From a bacterium (GTDB taxonomy: Bacteria; Bacillota; Clostridia; Lachnospirales; Lachnospiraceae): a DNA stretch of 63,835 nucleotides. Positions within the stretch are counted from its first letter, which is position 1. Every line of letters starts with the position of its first letter. The translations under genes and the position numbers were made by a program. Below, in pieces: positions 26,402-35,274 of the stretch. Under the pieces are notes generated by a model. The model ran no database searches and was not told the DNA's origin. It was given only the letters and a program-made list of their open reading frames with translations. The stretch is from contig JAUNSO010000014.1 in the NCBI GenBank assembly GCA_030539165.1, forward strand, positions 1-63,835, given 5' to 3'.

Positions 26402-27802
26402 TTATTTGATTTCCTTTATTTCAAATGAACGATAAATACATGCTCTGGCACTTTTCACATCCGGAAACTCTTTTCCGGCTAACATCTGTGCCGTGATATT
26501 ACCGATTGCCGTTGCCTCACCTGGTCCTGCATAGACCTGCTTTCCAGTCTTTTCTGCCGTCAGCTTATTCAAATACTCTGCATTGGAGCCGCCGCCGACG
26601 ATATAGATTCCATCATAGGTCCTGCCTGTGATGTTCTCGATTTCTCTGACCGTATCAGCATAGCTTTCAGACAATGACTGATAAATAACCGTGGATATCT
26701 CACCAACTGTCTTCGGAACCTGTTGTCCGGTTTCTTCACAATATCTCTTGATTTCATCTATCATACTGTCAGGTGCGAGAAAGCACACTGCATTGACATC
26801 GACACGGCTCGGGAAGTCATGTACCTCTTCTGCCAGTTCACACAGTCTGGCAAACGAATAATTATCATTTAATTCATGACGTACAGACTGGATCATCCAT
26901 AGTCCCATAATGTTTTTCAAGAAGCGGAACCGATATTCATATCCGCCCTCATTTGTAAAATTCGCCTGCATACATTCCGCAGAACAATTTGCTTCCTTTG
27001 CCTCGATTCCCATCAATGACCATGTTCCGGAACTGATATACAGGAAATCATCTTCCTTAGCCGGAACAGCCAATACTGCTGAGCCTGTATCATGTGTTGC
27101 AGGCAGCACTACCTCACAATCAAATCCGACTTCTTCTCTGATCGCATCAGTAAATCTGCCTACCGATGTACCAGGCATCGATAAGGGTCTGAATATTTCT
27201 TTCTTGTATCCTAACCGATCAATCAACTCATAATCCCATTCTTTCGTTTTGGGATTGACCAGTTGAGTCGATGTAGCATTTGTATATTCTGACTTCTTGT
27301 TTCCTGTCAGCAGAAAATGAAAATAATCGGGCAGCATCAGGAAATTCGCAGCTCTCTGCATCAGAATCGGTGTCTGCAGCTTCACCGCCATCAGTTGATA
27401 GATGGTGTTAAATATCTGCTTCTGAATTCCTGTTCTGGCATACAGTTCTTCCGGTGAAATGATCTCATAGACCTTGTCGTCCATACCTGTCGTTCGTTTA
27501 TCACGGTAGCCATATGTTTCGCCCAGTATATAATCTTCATGATCCAGCAGCACATAGTCAACTGCCCATGTATCAATGCCCATGGTTACCGGTATCTTGC
27601 CGATCTGCTTACAACGGCTGATTCCCGTTTTGATCTCATTGAACAGCGCGTTTACATCCCAACACAGATGACCGTCCTTTTTCTTCATACCATTTTCAAA
27701 ACGGTAGATTTCCTCTAATACTATTTTTCCATTTTCAATGCTGCCTAATATATGACGTCCGCTAGATGCTCCTATATCAATTGCCAAATAGTAATTACTC
27801 AC
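26402..27802 (-). CDS. rhaB: Rhamnulokinase (first copy)
   Basis: 466 residues of the FGGY family, starting at GTG 27802 with GGAGG upstream. N-terminal DIGASSGRHILG phosphate-binding block, MGIDTWAVDYVLLD, YGYRDKRT; C-terminal ATP site SSGTWSLMG, TNEGGYEYRFRFLKNIMGLW, YIVGGGSNAEYLNKL and AGPGEATAIGN. It phosphorylates L-rhamnulose to rhamnulose-1-phosphate. First gene of the rhaBA operon, divergent from an AraC-type regulator. A second, different rhamnulokinase is encoded at 30706-32175. Confidence 0.93.
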   Translation of the reverse strand: MSNYYLAIDIGASSGRHILGSIENGKIVLEEIYRFENGMKKKDGHLCWDVNALFNEIKTGISRCKQIGKIPVTMGIDTWAVDYVLLDHEDYILGETYGYRDKRTTGMDDKVYEIISPEELYARTGIQKQIFNTIYQLMAVKLQTPILMQRAANFLMLPDYFHFLLTGNKKSEYTNATSTQLVNPKTKEWDYELIDRLGYKKEIFRPLSMPGTSVGRFTDAIREEVGFDCEVVLPATHDTGSAVLAVPAKEDDFLYISSGTWSLMGIEAKEANCSAECMQANFTNEGGYEYRFRFLKNIMGLWMIQSVRHELNDNYSFARLCELAEEVHDFPSRVDVNAVCFLAPDSMIDEIKRYCEETGQQVPKTVGEISTVIYQSLSESYADTVREIENITGRTYDGIYIVGGGSNAEYLNKLTAEKTGKQVYAGPGEATAIGNITAQMLAGKEFPDVKSARACIYRSFEIKEIK

Positions 27803-27950
27803 GATGAATGTTCCTCCGTATCTTTCCTGTTACAGTGCCTGCAAGTGCAGTCATCGGGAACCGGCGTAGGCCAATTACGACAGTTCCCTGAAACGCACCC
27901 GTATTGGAATGGTTTATAACCACAATTAATATAACTCATATCACGTAAGA

Positions 27951-27989
27951 AAATAAGGGCGGCATTTGTATGGTTTACCGTCCTTATTT
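27951..27989. repeat. Inverted repeat in the rhaB-araC intergenic region
   Basis: AAATAAGGGCGG (27951-27962) and CCGTCCTTATTT (27978-27989) pair at 11 of 12 positions around a 15-nt centre. The right arm overlaps the -35 of the AraC-gene promoter, so it may be an operator controlling the regulator; no T tract follows. The rest of this 237-bp region also holds a weaker pair GGGAAC/GTTCCC (27856-27861, 27883-27888) in the rhaB leader. Confidence 0.55.
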
Positions 27990-28016
27990 GCAACTGAATA
28001 AAATATGTGATATTCT
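27988..28016 (+). promoter_or_regulatory. Promoter of the AraC-type rhamnose regulator
   Basis: TTGCAA (27988-27993), 17-bp spacer, TATTCT (28011-28016); a GGGAG site and ATG at 28040 follow. Confidence 0.65.
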
Positions 28017-28039
28017 AAAGATAATGATGGGAGATTATT

Positions 28040-29011
28040 ATGAACTCTGAATTATTAAATTCCTTGAGAATCATTACACCTGAAGAACAGAAAATTCTTG
28101 CTGGGAATACAGATATAGAAAAGAGTCTTTATTCTACAACAAAGGATTTTGTCATTGACAGTGGCAAAATGCTGGAACGTGGTAAGCTGATCGATTTACG
28201 ACCAAATACCAGATTCGTGCACTTTCCAAAGCATCGCCACAATTACGTGGAGATTATCTATATGTGCTCCGGTACAACAACGCATATTATCAATGACCAG
28301 ACCACGATTACCTTGAAGCAGGGTGAACTGCTCTTTTTGAATCAAAATGCATCACAAGAGATCCTGCCTGCCGGTGAAGACGATATTGCGATTAATTTCA
28401 TTATTCTGCCGGAGTTTTTTGATATGTCCTTTTCCATGATGAAGGATGAAAATGTACTGCGTGATTTTCTGGTTGGTTCTCTGCGTCAGGACTTTCGCAT
28501 GGGAGATTATCTGCACTTCCAGGTAGCCGATATTCTGCCGATTCAGAATTTGATGGAAAACATGATCTGGTCACTGCTCAACAAGCAGCCCAACCGTCGT
28601 TATATCAATCAGACTACAATGGGATTGCTCTTTCTGCAGCTCATCAACTACACTGACCGCATCAGTCAAAACGATCCGGCACAATATGAACAAAACCTTG
28701 TATTTACCTGTCTGAAATATATCGAAGAAAACTATAAAACGGCTTCCCTGACCGAGCTGGCAAAGATCACATCCCTGCCGGTCTATCAGTTAAGCCGCTT
28801 TATTAAACAATATTCGCATTTTACTTTCAAAGAGTTGCTGCAGCAAAAGCGTCTGAATCAGGCTGCCTTCCTGCTCTCCACCACAAAGCTTCCGGTAGAG
28901 CATATCATTGCTGCGGTCGGCTACGACAACACAAGCTATTTCCACAAAATATTCCGCGAGCATTTTCTGACAACGCCTCGTGGCTACAGATGTGCGGAAA
29001 CAGATCAATGA
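28040..29011 (+). CDS. AraC family transcriptional regulator with N-terminal cupin, probable rhamnose regulator
   Basis: 323 residues: an AraC-binding cupin domain (about 50-130: FPKHRHNYVEIIYMCSGTTT, TLKQGELLFLNQ) and a C-terminal AraC double helix-turn-helix (about 225-318: IEENYKTASLTELAKITSLP, YQLSRFIKQY, VGYDNTSYFHKIFREHFLTT). Divergent from rhaBA, as RhaR/RhaS are in enterobacteria, so L-rhamnose is the likely effector; the protein is not a close RhaS match and the ligand is inference. Confidence 0.85.
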   Translation: MNSELLNSLRIITPEEQKILAGNTDIEKSLYSTTKDFVIDSGKMLERGKLIDLRPNTRFVHFPKHRHNYVEIIYMCSGTTTHIINDQTTITLKQGELLFLNQNASQEILPAGEDDIAINFIILPEFFDMSFSMMKDENVLRDFLVGSLRQDFRMGDYLHFQVADILPIQNLMENMIWSLLNKQPNRRYINQTTMGLLFLQLINYTDRISQNDPAQYEQNLVFTCLKYIEENYKTASLTELAKITSLPVYQLSRFIKQYSHFTFKELLQQKRLNQAAFLLSTTKLPVEHIIAAVGYDNTSYFHKIFREHFLTTPRGYRCAETDQ

Positions 29012-29048
29012 TACCGTAACAGTCGTCTATTCTTATCCCATCCTCTGC

Positions 29049-30272
29049 TTACAGGAAAAATACATCCTTATACCAGCACAGTGATTCTGTATACGCCTGA
29101 TATACGTCCTCCATACCAAGATTCATAACGATCATCAGACGGGATACCTCCTGCCAGTTGGCATTTTCGTACTGCTGCATAAATTCCATAACCGGAGCAA
29201 GCTCTCCCTTTTGATTCACCAGTGCATTTGTAATCTCTTTTGAGACATTGACTCTTTTCAGTGCCTCCTCCATCGGAAGATTGAGGATCAGATCCAGTAC
29301 GGAAAATAAGCCCATCAGGAAAAGTTCCGAAGACTTTATAGTCAAACCGAAATACGGAGCCAGTAATTCTGCATATTTTGCACGTAACAGTGATAATCTG
29401 GTCACCTCATTCGGTCTGTCTGAACATAGTTCCTTGGTCACTGCCGTGTTGATCCATCTCTTTAATTCCTTTTGTCCTAACATTGCAGCAGCATGTCTGA
29501 TGGTTGTGATACCGGAATTCACGCTCATCCTGTTGACCATTTTCAACAGCTCCACTACCAGTGCAGTATCACGGCCTATGATATCCGCTGCCTTCGTCAA
29601 TTCAAAATCTTCATCATTGACCATTTTCAACAGCTCCAGATAATTAGCCTTCAAAGGTGCAACCTTGGCCTCACCCTTTGTAACCGGCAGACGATAGAAA
29701 TCGCCTTCGAACATCAGAAAGCTCTCATCTGATTTATACTCGTCAAACTGCTCCTGTGTACTGATATTGCCTACACAGATCTTGATATTCGGATACACCT
29801 GATTAAAATAGATCTTCGCCTTCATCACATCTATTTTCTTACAATCCAAAATGATATAATCCATCAGTTTCAGATACTCTCTGCGTGTTTCAAACTCTGA
29901 AATCGGTATCTTTCTGGCAGCAAGCTTGTAGCCTGACTGCTTTAATTCAATCAGTCTGCGGATATACATTTCCTCATTCGGAACCGTGTCATCAAACAGC
30001 AGAACAAGCTGTTTTTTCTGCATTTCACACTGCTCGTCAATATCTGAAAATACTGCTATATTTCCAACCGGTACAAATACATCAGTGCCCGGAGATAATG
30101 TATCCATCCCCATCGCCTGTATGATCTCCAGACCATTCACACGTCCTGCTCCGTCATTACGTCCAAAGCCCTGAGACGCAGGATTCAGAAGATAATTCTG
30201 TTTCTGAGAAAACAGAGAATAAGCACTGACCTTCATATCTTTATCAAAGAAGGGAATTAGCGTTGCAAGCAT
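29049..30272 (-). CDS. EAL-HDOD signalling protein with degenerate EAL domain (YuxH/CdgJ type)
   Basis: 407 residues, GGAGG before ATG 30272. The N-terminal half has the outline of an EAL domain (FFDKDMKVSAYSLFSQ, LIELKQSGYKLAARKI, MDYIILDCKKIDV) but lacks the catalytic Glu of ExLxR and the DDF motif, so it should not hydrolyse c-di-GMP. The C-terminal half, from about 200, is an HDOD domain (LELLKMVNDEDFELTKAADI, TTIRHAAAMLGQKELKRWI, SSELFLMGLFSVLDLIL). Such proteins are signalling or scaffold factors, often in motility or stress. It sits between the AraC regulator and rhaM with its own promoter; a link to rhamnose use is not evident. Confidence 0.82.
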   Translation of the reverse strand: MLATLIPFFDKDMKVSAYSLFSQKQNYLLNPASQGFGRNDGAGRVNGLEIIQAMGMDTLSPGTDVFVPVGNIAVFSDIDEQCEMQKKQLVLLFDDTVPNEEMYIRRLIELKQSGYKLAARKIPISEFETRREYLKLMDYIILDCKKIDVMKAKIYFNQVYPNIKICVGNISTQEQFDEYKSDESFLMFEGDFYRLPVTKGEAKVAPLKANYLELLKMVNDEDFELTKAADIIGRDTALVVELLKMVNRMSVNSGITTIRHAAAMLGQKELKRWINTAVTKELCSDRPNEVTRLSLLRAKYAELLAPYFGLTIKSSELFLMGLFSVLDLILNLPMEEALKRVNVSKEITNALVNQKGELAPVMEFMQQYENANWQEVSRLMIVMNLGMEDVYQAYTESLCWYKDVFFL

Positions 30273-30311
30273 ATTTCATGCCTCCTTTACAAATGTAAAC
30301 TATCTATGCTC

Positions 30312-30340
30312 AGTATAACAAAATGTGGCGAATTTTACAA
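30312..30340 (-). promoter_or_regulatory. Promoter of the EAL-HDOD gene
   Basis: On the minus strand TTGTAA (30335-30340), 17-bp spacer, TATACT (30312-30317). The -35 falls within the inverted repeat at 30325-30352. Confidence 0.6.
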
Positions 30341-30352
30341 GAAATTCGCCAC
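30325..30352 (-). terminator. Inverted repeat after rhaM, probable end of the microcompartment operon
   Basis: Perfect 11-bp arms GTGGCGAATTT (30325-30335) and AAATTCGCCAC (30342-30352), loop 6, thirty bases past the rhaM stop. The following minus-strand run ATTTTGTTATA is only moderately U-rich, so termination may be partial; it may also act as an operator for the EAL-HDOD promoter it overlaps. Confidence 0.6.
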
Positions 30353-30381
30353 ACTTTGATATCCACTTTCATGAATACTGA

Positions 30382-30693
30382 TTAATCCAGATGAAAGACA
30401 TTCTTCAGATCAACACATACCGGACTGTTGTCTGGATTGGTCTCCATGACAGGAGCCATGAAGTCCCACCATTTACGGTTGATGGCGGTATCTGCGCTCT
30501 TTGCCCACTTTTCTTCATCTTCTACTTCAATATATCCAAACAGGATATTGGTTTCCTTATCCCAGAAAATTGTATAATTCTTTCCGCCATATTCGTGAAT
30601 CATATCAGCCATCTCTGGCCAGAGTTCATTATGACGTTTTTCATATTCATCCTGCATGCCTTCATACAGCTTCATTTTAAAACCCTTGATCAT
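30382..30693 (-). CDS. rhaM: L-rhamnose mutarotase
   Basis: 103 residues, the standard RhaM length, with AGGAGG before ATG 30693. Family features: KLYEGMQDEYEKRHNELWPEM with the catalytic His region, NYTIFWDKETNILFGYIEV, and INRKWWDFMAPVMETN. It interconverts alpha and beta L-rhamnopyranose, feeding RhaA. It is the last gene of the long microcompartment operon, which ties that compartment to rhamnose. Confidence 0.95.
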   Translation of the reverse strand: MIKGFKMKLYEGMQDEYEKRHNELWPEMADMIHEYGGKNYTIFWDKETNILFGYIEVEDEEKWAKSADTAINRKWWDFMAPVMETNPDNSPVCVDLKNVFHLD

Positions 30694-30705
30694 AATCTTA
30701 TCCTC

Positions 30706-32175
30706 CTACAAAATCACCTTTTTGAATCTCTCATATGCATCATTCCACTCTTCTGTACCCTGCGGTTCATAGACTGTAATGTCCTGAGACCGTGCAATCA
30801 ATGCTCTTGCCTCTTTCAGATCCTTGATGTCTCCGAGCGCCACTAGCTGCAGTGCCAGATTGCCGAGTACAGTTGCCTCTACAGGTCCTGCCACCACACG
30901 TCTGCCACAGGAGTCAGCAGTGAACTGACATAAGAGCTTGCTCTGTGTACCGCCGCCTACCATGTAGATCGTATCATAGTGTTTACCGGTACAGTCCTCG
31001 ATTTCTTCCAGTGCCATTCTATACTTTAGTGCAAGACTCTCATTAATGCATCTGACAACCGCTCCGATTGTATCCGGTATCTTCTGTCCTGTCTTCTCGC
31101 AATACGCACGGATTCTGCGTGGAATATTGCCCTGTGTACCAAACTCCGGTGCGTCAGGATCAATAAAACTCTGCAGTTTGGATACTTCCCTGGCCATGCT
31201 CTCCAGTTCGCCAAACCCGTACTCTTCGCCCTCGCGGATCCACTGACGTCTGCTCTCCTGAATCAGCCACAGGCCTATGATATTCTTCAGGAAGGATATC
31301 GTACCCTCATATCCGCCTTCATTTGTGATATTATACTTTTCTGATTTTGCATTGATGATCGGCTGCTTCAGCTCAGTTCCAAGCAATGACCATGTACCAC
31401 AGCTCAGGAATATAAAATCATCCTCTTTGGCAGGTACTGCAATCAATGCACTCTGGGTATCATGAGAAGCCGCTGCTGCAACCGGTACAGCTTTCAGCTC
31501 CAGTTCCTCACAGATCGCATCGCTCAGATGTCCTGCGATTGTGCCGCTTGGTATGATATCGCATAACAGTCTTCTGGGGATTCCAAGCTGCTCCAGCACT
31601 TCATCGGACCATGCTCTTGCTTTGGCATCCATCATCTGTGTTGTGGAAGCGATAGAGTGCTCTGCATGCTTCTCTCCTGTCAGGAAATAACTGAACAGAT
31701 CCGGCGTGAGCAGCAGCTTATCTGCGCGTTCCAGCAGTTCAGGCCTATTCAGCTTTAATGACAACAGTTGAAATACCGTATTCAGTTCCATGAACTGATT
31801 CCCTGTGATCTGATAAAACCGTTCCTTCGGAATGTATGTAAAGCTTTTTTCAATCATGCCTTTTGTTCTTTCATCTCGATAATGAATCGGATTTTCCAGC
31901 AGATTGCCATTCTGATCCAGCAGGCCAAAATCAACACCCCATGTATCAATACCGATACACTCAAAGCCTCCGTCATGCTTTGCCTTGATCATACCCTGCT
32001 TGATTTCATAAAAAAGTCTGAGAATATCCCAGTATACCGTCTTTCCGACTGTTACAGGATCATTTGAAAAACGATGGATTTCTTTTAGGCGAAGCGTTTC
32101 GCCATCATACATGCCAATCATTGCTCTGCCGCCTGATGCTCCAAAATCAAATGCCAGTATTCTCTTTTCTCCCAT
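30706..32175 (-). CDS. rhaB: Rhamnulokinase (second copy, microcompartment operon)
   Basis: 489 residues of the FGGY family from ATG 32175 (GGAAGAGGTGG upstream; the frame opens at 32196). FDFGASGGRAMIG, CIGIDTWGVDFGLLD, HYRDERTKGM, LSCGTWSLLGTEL, TNEGGYEGTISFLKNIIGLW and MVGGGTQSKLL all follow the RhaB pattern. It differs clearly from the copy at 26402-27802, so the two are not a recent duplication. It may be specialised for supplying rhamnulose-1-P (or fuculose-1-P) to the compartment aldolases. A LacI-operator-like palindrome lies inside its 5' end (32088-32103). Confidence 0.88.
   Translation of the reverse strand: MGEKRILAFDFGASGGRAMIGMYDGETLRLKEIHRFSNDPVTVGKTVYWDILRLFYEIKQGMIKAKHDGGFECIGIDTWGVDFGLLDQNGNLLENPIHYRDERTKGMIEKSFTYIPKERFYQITGNQFMELNTVFQLLSLKLNRPELLERADKLLLTPDLFSYFLTGEKHAEHSIASTTQMMDAKARAWSDEVLEQLGIPRRLLCDIIPSGTIAGHLSDAICEELELKAVPVAAAASHDTQSALIAVPAKEDDFIFLSCGTWSLLGTELKQPIINAKSEKYNITNEGGYEGTISFLKNIIGLWLIQESRRQWIREGEEYGFGELESMAREVSKLQSFIDPDAPEFGTQGNIPRRIRAYCEKTGQKIPDTIGAVVRCINESLALKYRMALEEIEDCTGKHYDTIYMVGGGTQSKLLCQFTADSCGRRVVAGPVEATVLGNLALQLVALGDIKDLKEARALIARSQDITVYEPQGTEEWNDAYERFKKVIL
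32088..32103. promoter_or_regulatory. Possible intragenic LacI-type operator within the second rhamnulokinase gene
   Basis: GGCGAAGCGTTTCGCC has 6-bp palindromic arms GGCGAA/TTCGCC and resembles the GCGAAACGTTTCGC sites elsewhere. It lies in codons of the motif GETLR, about 75 bp after the start, where an intragenic roadblock site would act. It could be chance coding sequence. Confidence 0.3.
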
Positions 32176-32197
32176 CTTGCCACCTCTTCCTATCATT

Positions 32198-32959
32198 CTA
32201 TTTTACAACGACTGTTACACCTGCATTTTCCAGTACATCCTTCCATTCGCGTGAAGGTTCCATATTGGTCACTATCGTATTGACCTGATCAAAGGCTCCC
32301 ATTCTGACAAATGAAATCTTGTCAAACTTAGAGGAATCCACTGCCAGTATCACCTGTTTTGCTGCTTTCACCATATGTCTCTTGATTTCTACATCCGGTT
32401 CATTGGAATCTGTAATACCAAACTCTCGGTCAATTCCCTTGCAGGATATAATGGCCTTATCTACATGAAAATGATCAATCATTTCCTCTGCCTGATGTCC
32501 GACCAGAGCCAATGCTCCTTCTTTCATCGCACCGCCTGTGGAAAATACTTTCCATCCATTCACATCAGCCAGCTCCAGCATGATTTCTATAGAATTTGTT
32601 ATAATGGTAATATTTTTCAGCTGCTTGATCTTTTTGATCACATAAACAGCAGTAGAACTGGCATCCAGCATGATATGGTCACCATCCTCGATCAGTTCTG
32701 CTATCTGAGAAGCAATATTCTCTTTGCTTTGTACATTTGTCTGTTTTCTCACATAATAAGGAAGATCTACATTTAATGTTTCAGCCAGCACTGCACCACC
32801 ATAGGTCTTCTTTACGATTCCTTCAATCTCCAGCTTCTCCAGATCCCTGCGAATCGTTTCCTCAGTCACCTGATAGAATTTGCTCAGATCATTGACCAGG
32901 ACTTTGCCCTCCTGCTGCAGTTTTGTCAGTATCTCGCTTCTTCTCTCTATTGCCAGCAT
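32198..32959 (-). CDS. DeoR family transcriptional regulator of the microcompartment operon
   Basis: 253 residues; AGGAGG before ATG 32959. N-terminal DeoR winged helix (RRSEILTKLQQEGKVLVNDL, VTEETIRRDLEKLEIEGIV, TYGGAVL) and C-terminal sugar-phosphate-binding DeoRC domain (IMLDASSTAVYVIKKI, ITNSIEIMLELAD, ILAVDSSKFDK). Encoded within the operon it probably controls; a phosphorylated rhamnulose/fuculose intermediate or DHAP is a likely effector (inference). The ACAAA-rich repeats flanking the operon promoter at 46005-46033 are candidate sites. Confidence 0.88.
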   Translation of the reverse strand: MLAIERRSEILTKLQQEGKVLVNDLSKFYQVTEETIRRDLEKLEIEGIVKKTYGGAVLAETLNVDLPYYVRKQTNVQSKENIASQIAELIEDGDHIMLDASSTAVYVIKKIKQLKNITIITNSIEIMLELADVNGWKVFSTGGAMKEGALALVGHQAEEMIDHFHVDKAIISCKGIDREFGITDSNEPDVEIKRHMVKAAKQVILAVDSSKFDKISFVRMGAFDQVNTIVTNMEPSREWKDVLENAGVTVVVK

Positions 32960-33001
32960 GATATTCCTCCTGTCGCTGCTGTCTGTTTAATATGGTATTC
33001 T

Positions 33002-33544
33002 TTACAGGATTGACTTCCACAACCGGCTGTCCGGATTTGGAATCACGGAACTGTCCAAGAACATACCGCTTTCCTCGACTGCCTTTTTCGCCTTTGCAAT
33101 TGCTGCCTCTACAGCTGCTACCTCTCCTGTCAGCATCAAATAGGATTTTCCGCACATGCCCCGGGCGATTCGCAGTTCGATCAGTTCTACCTCTGAGCTC
33201 TTGGCTGCTTCATCTGCTGCTACGATGATGGATGCTGCCGAAAATGTTTCCAATACTCCTAATGCTCTGGGATTCACGACCTCTGCAGTTCCGTAGATTG
33301 CAGGGAAGATTCCTTCATGCGGATTGCCGAGCAGGAACGAGTCAATCAATCCGTCATATTGACCTGCTGCCTCCAGAGATGCTTTCACGGCAGATATTTC
33401 TCCTGTAAAAAGCATGATATACTTTCCGGGACATACCGTCTGTGCCTCAATCATTTCTACCTGTGAGGTCTTCAGCACCGTATCTGCTGCCTGCACACCG
33501 GTCGGTACATTCATATATTCTAACATCCCAATTGCTTTTGCCAT
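33002..33544 (-). CDS. pduT: Microcompartment tandem-domain shell protein (BMC-T, PduT type)
   Basis: 180 residues with two BMC domains (about 1-90 and 93-175: AIGMLEYMNVPTGVQAADTV and ALGVLETFSAASIIVAADEA). Cys38 in AQTVCPGKY matches the PduT residue that, as one per subunit of the trimer, binds a 4Fe-4S cluster at the pore, suggesting electron transfer across the shell with the PduS-like protein encoded just upstream. Confidence 0.93.
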   Translation of the reverse strand: MAKAIGMLEYMNVPTGVQAADTVLKTSQVEMIEAQTVCPGKYIMLFTGEISAVKASLEAAGQYDGLIDSFLLGNPHEGIFPAIYGTAEVVNPRALGVLETFSAASIIVAADEAAKSSEVELIELRIARGMCGKSYLMLTGEVAAVEAAIAKAKKAVEESGMFLDSSVIPNPDSRLWKSIL

Positions 33545-33598
33545 TTTTATCTCTCCCTGATACTATAGCATTGATTTCCATTCTTCTGCAAGCCCTGT

Positions 33599-34960
33599 CT
33601 ACCGTGTTTCTTCCTGCCGGATCATGATACATCTCTCATTTGCCTCTGTAACAGTCCCGCTGACAGATGCATGATAAGCAATGGATAATTTACCGTCTGC
33701 AGGCACTGCGATCTGCTGTCCTGCTGTCACATACTCTCCTGTCTTGACACATGCTGCTGCCGGTGCGCCGATATGCTGATTCAGCATGATCGTAAACACC
33801 TGATTTTCTTTCGGTAATGCCTGTGCTTCTGATAATGGTGCCGGAATATTGTATGTGCTGAGTCCGAGACGGCTGATCAGGCGTTTCATAGGCACCATAC
33901 GTGAATCACGCATCGCGTTCACCTGTCCCTGTTTCAGATCATCTGCCCCCGGTCTGATACCGTTCTGAGCCAGCTTTGATTTATGTACCCCTATCAGCTT
34001 TCTGGGAGCAAGGCTCTGATCACAGGCATACATCTCGCACAGTCCGCACTGTGAACAGGAAAATGTATTGATAAATGGAGTCAGATCACTGGTTGTTCCT
34101 GTGGTTGCAGCTCTCATAAATGCGTGTGGCTCGATCGGATGTCCGAGCAGATGTCTCGGGCAAAGATCTGTACACATCCTGCACTGGCAGCATGCGGACA
34201 TGGCACGCTTCATATCTATGGCCGTATTTCCTGTTTTCTTTCTGACCACATAATGATCCTTTGGAAATACAAGAATGGCTGTTGTAGTCTTGCCAATCAC
34301 GTCATTTTCCGTTACGATCCGACCTGTCATCGGTCCGCCGTTGACATAGACCGGCTCTGCTGTTGTCACTCCGCCTGCCAAGGCAACTGCCGTTTCTACG
34401 GGAGTGCCGACAGGAAGGCACAGAGTTACTGGTTTGGATACTTCTCCTGCTATTGTCAAATACGTATGTGTCACGCCCTTTTGTTCAAAGACTGCGCGAT
34501 ACACATTGTACATTGTTTCCACATTAAATACTGCTGCGCCGATATCAATCGGCAGTTTTCCGGGTGGTACCACCTTGCCTGTGACCTCATAAATGGTAAC
34601 CACTTCATCTCCTGCCGGATACACCTCCGGTAATAATGAGATCTCCATCGGTATCTGACCATCCGTTTTCGCAATGACAGCCCTGACTGCCTCTACTGTC
34701 TGTGTATAGGACGGCTTGACTGCAATGCAGATCTTCTTGGCCCCGACTGCTGCCGCAACTGTCTGCAATGCCTTTGTAATCTCAAATGCATGGGCAGCTA
34801 ACAGCTGACGGTGCACCTTCAGCAAAGGTTCACACTCTGCACAGTTTAATATAATGGTTTCTGTTTTGTCACTTAACTTTGCATAGGTTGGAAACCCGGC
34901 GCCTCCGGCACCGAGTATTCCATACGTCTGCAAAATTTGTTTCAGTTCGTCCATCTGCAT
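33599..34960 (-). CDS. pduS: PduS-like iron-sulfur flavoprotein (RnfC family)
   Basis: 453 residues: an N-terminal RnfC/complex I 51-kDa-like domain (GILGAGGAGFPTYAKL, NCAECEPLL, PAGDEVVTIYEVTGK), an SLBB region near 180-250, two 4Fe-4S motifs (CCQCRMCTDLCP about 257-268 and CSQCGLCEMYACDQSL about 301-316), and a C-terminal barrel-sandwich domain. In Pdu compartments PduS reduces cobalamin. With a glycyl-radical dehydratase no B12 is needed, so here it more likely balances NADH or electrons across the shell with PduT. Confidence 0.9.
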   Translation of the reverse strand: MQMDELKQILQTYGILGAGGAGFPTYAKLSDKTETIILNCAECEPLLKVHRQLLAAHAFEITKALQTVAAAVGAKKICIAVKPSYTQTVEAVRAVIAKTDGQIPMEISLLPEVYPAGDEVVTIYEVTGKVVPPGKLPIDIGAAVFNVETMYNVYRAVFEQKGVTHTYLTIAGEVSKPVTLCLPVGTPVETAVALAGGVTTAEPVYVNGGPMTGRIVTENDVIGKTTTAILVFPKDHYVVRKKTGNTAIDMKRAMSACCQCRMCTDLCPRHLLGHPIEPHAFMRAATTGTTSDLTPFINTFSCSQCGLCEMYACDQSLAPRKLIGVHKSKLAQNGIRPGADDLKQGQVNAMRDSRMVPMKRLISRLGLSTYNIPAPLSEAQALPKENQVFTIMLNQHIGAPAAACVKTGEYVTAGQQIAVPADGKLSIAYHASVSGTVTEANERCIMIRQEETR

Positions 34961-34978
34961 GCTGCTAACTCCCTTAGA

Positions 34979-35251
34979 TTACTCTAGTCCGACTGAATCA
35001 TCGATGATTCCGACAATAGCCGCATCGATAGGTGCCTGTTCCAGCCCACATCCGATTCTGGCTGCACTGCCTGTCGCAATCAAGACAAGTTCACCGATCC
35101 CAGCACCGACATTGTCAACTGCCACAAAACGGTCATCTTTTGATTTTGTTTCTGTTTTCGGATACGTTTCCACGATCAGAAATTTTGATCCCAAAAGTCT
35201 TTCATTCTTTCTGGTCGCAACGACGCTTCCTACCACTTTTCCGACTATCAT
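34979..35251 (-). CDS. Microcompartment vertex protein (BMC-P, EutN/CcmL family)
   Basis: 90 residues: MIVGKVVGSVVATRKNERL, LIVETYPK, VAVDNVGAGIGELVLIATGSAAR, AAIVGIIDDS, the complete EutN/CcmL/PduN pattern. Pentamers cap the vertices of the polyhedral shell. The only BMC-P protein in the window; AGGTG-type ribosome site. Confidence 0.94.
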   Translation of the reverse strand: MIVGKVVGSVVATRKNERLLGSKFLIVETYPKTETKSKDDRFVAVDNVGAGIGELVLIATGSAARIGCGLEQAPIDAAIVGIIDDSVGLE

Positions 35252-35274
35252 CCTGTCACCTGCTCTGCTTTCTG

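Noticed and set aside
30325..30352. Plus-strand terminator for the AraC regulator gene
   Set aside because: The next gene on that strand ends more than 1.3 kb away, the EAL-HDOD gene lies between, and no T tract follows on the plus strand.
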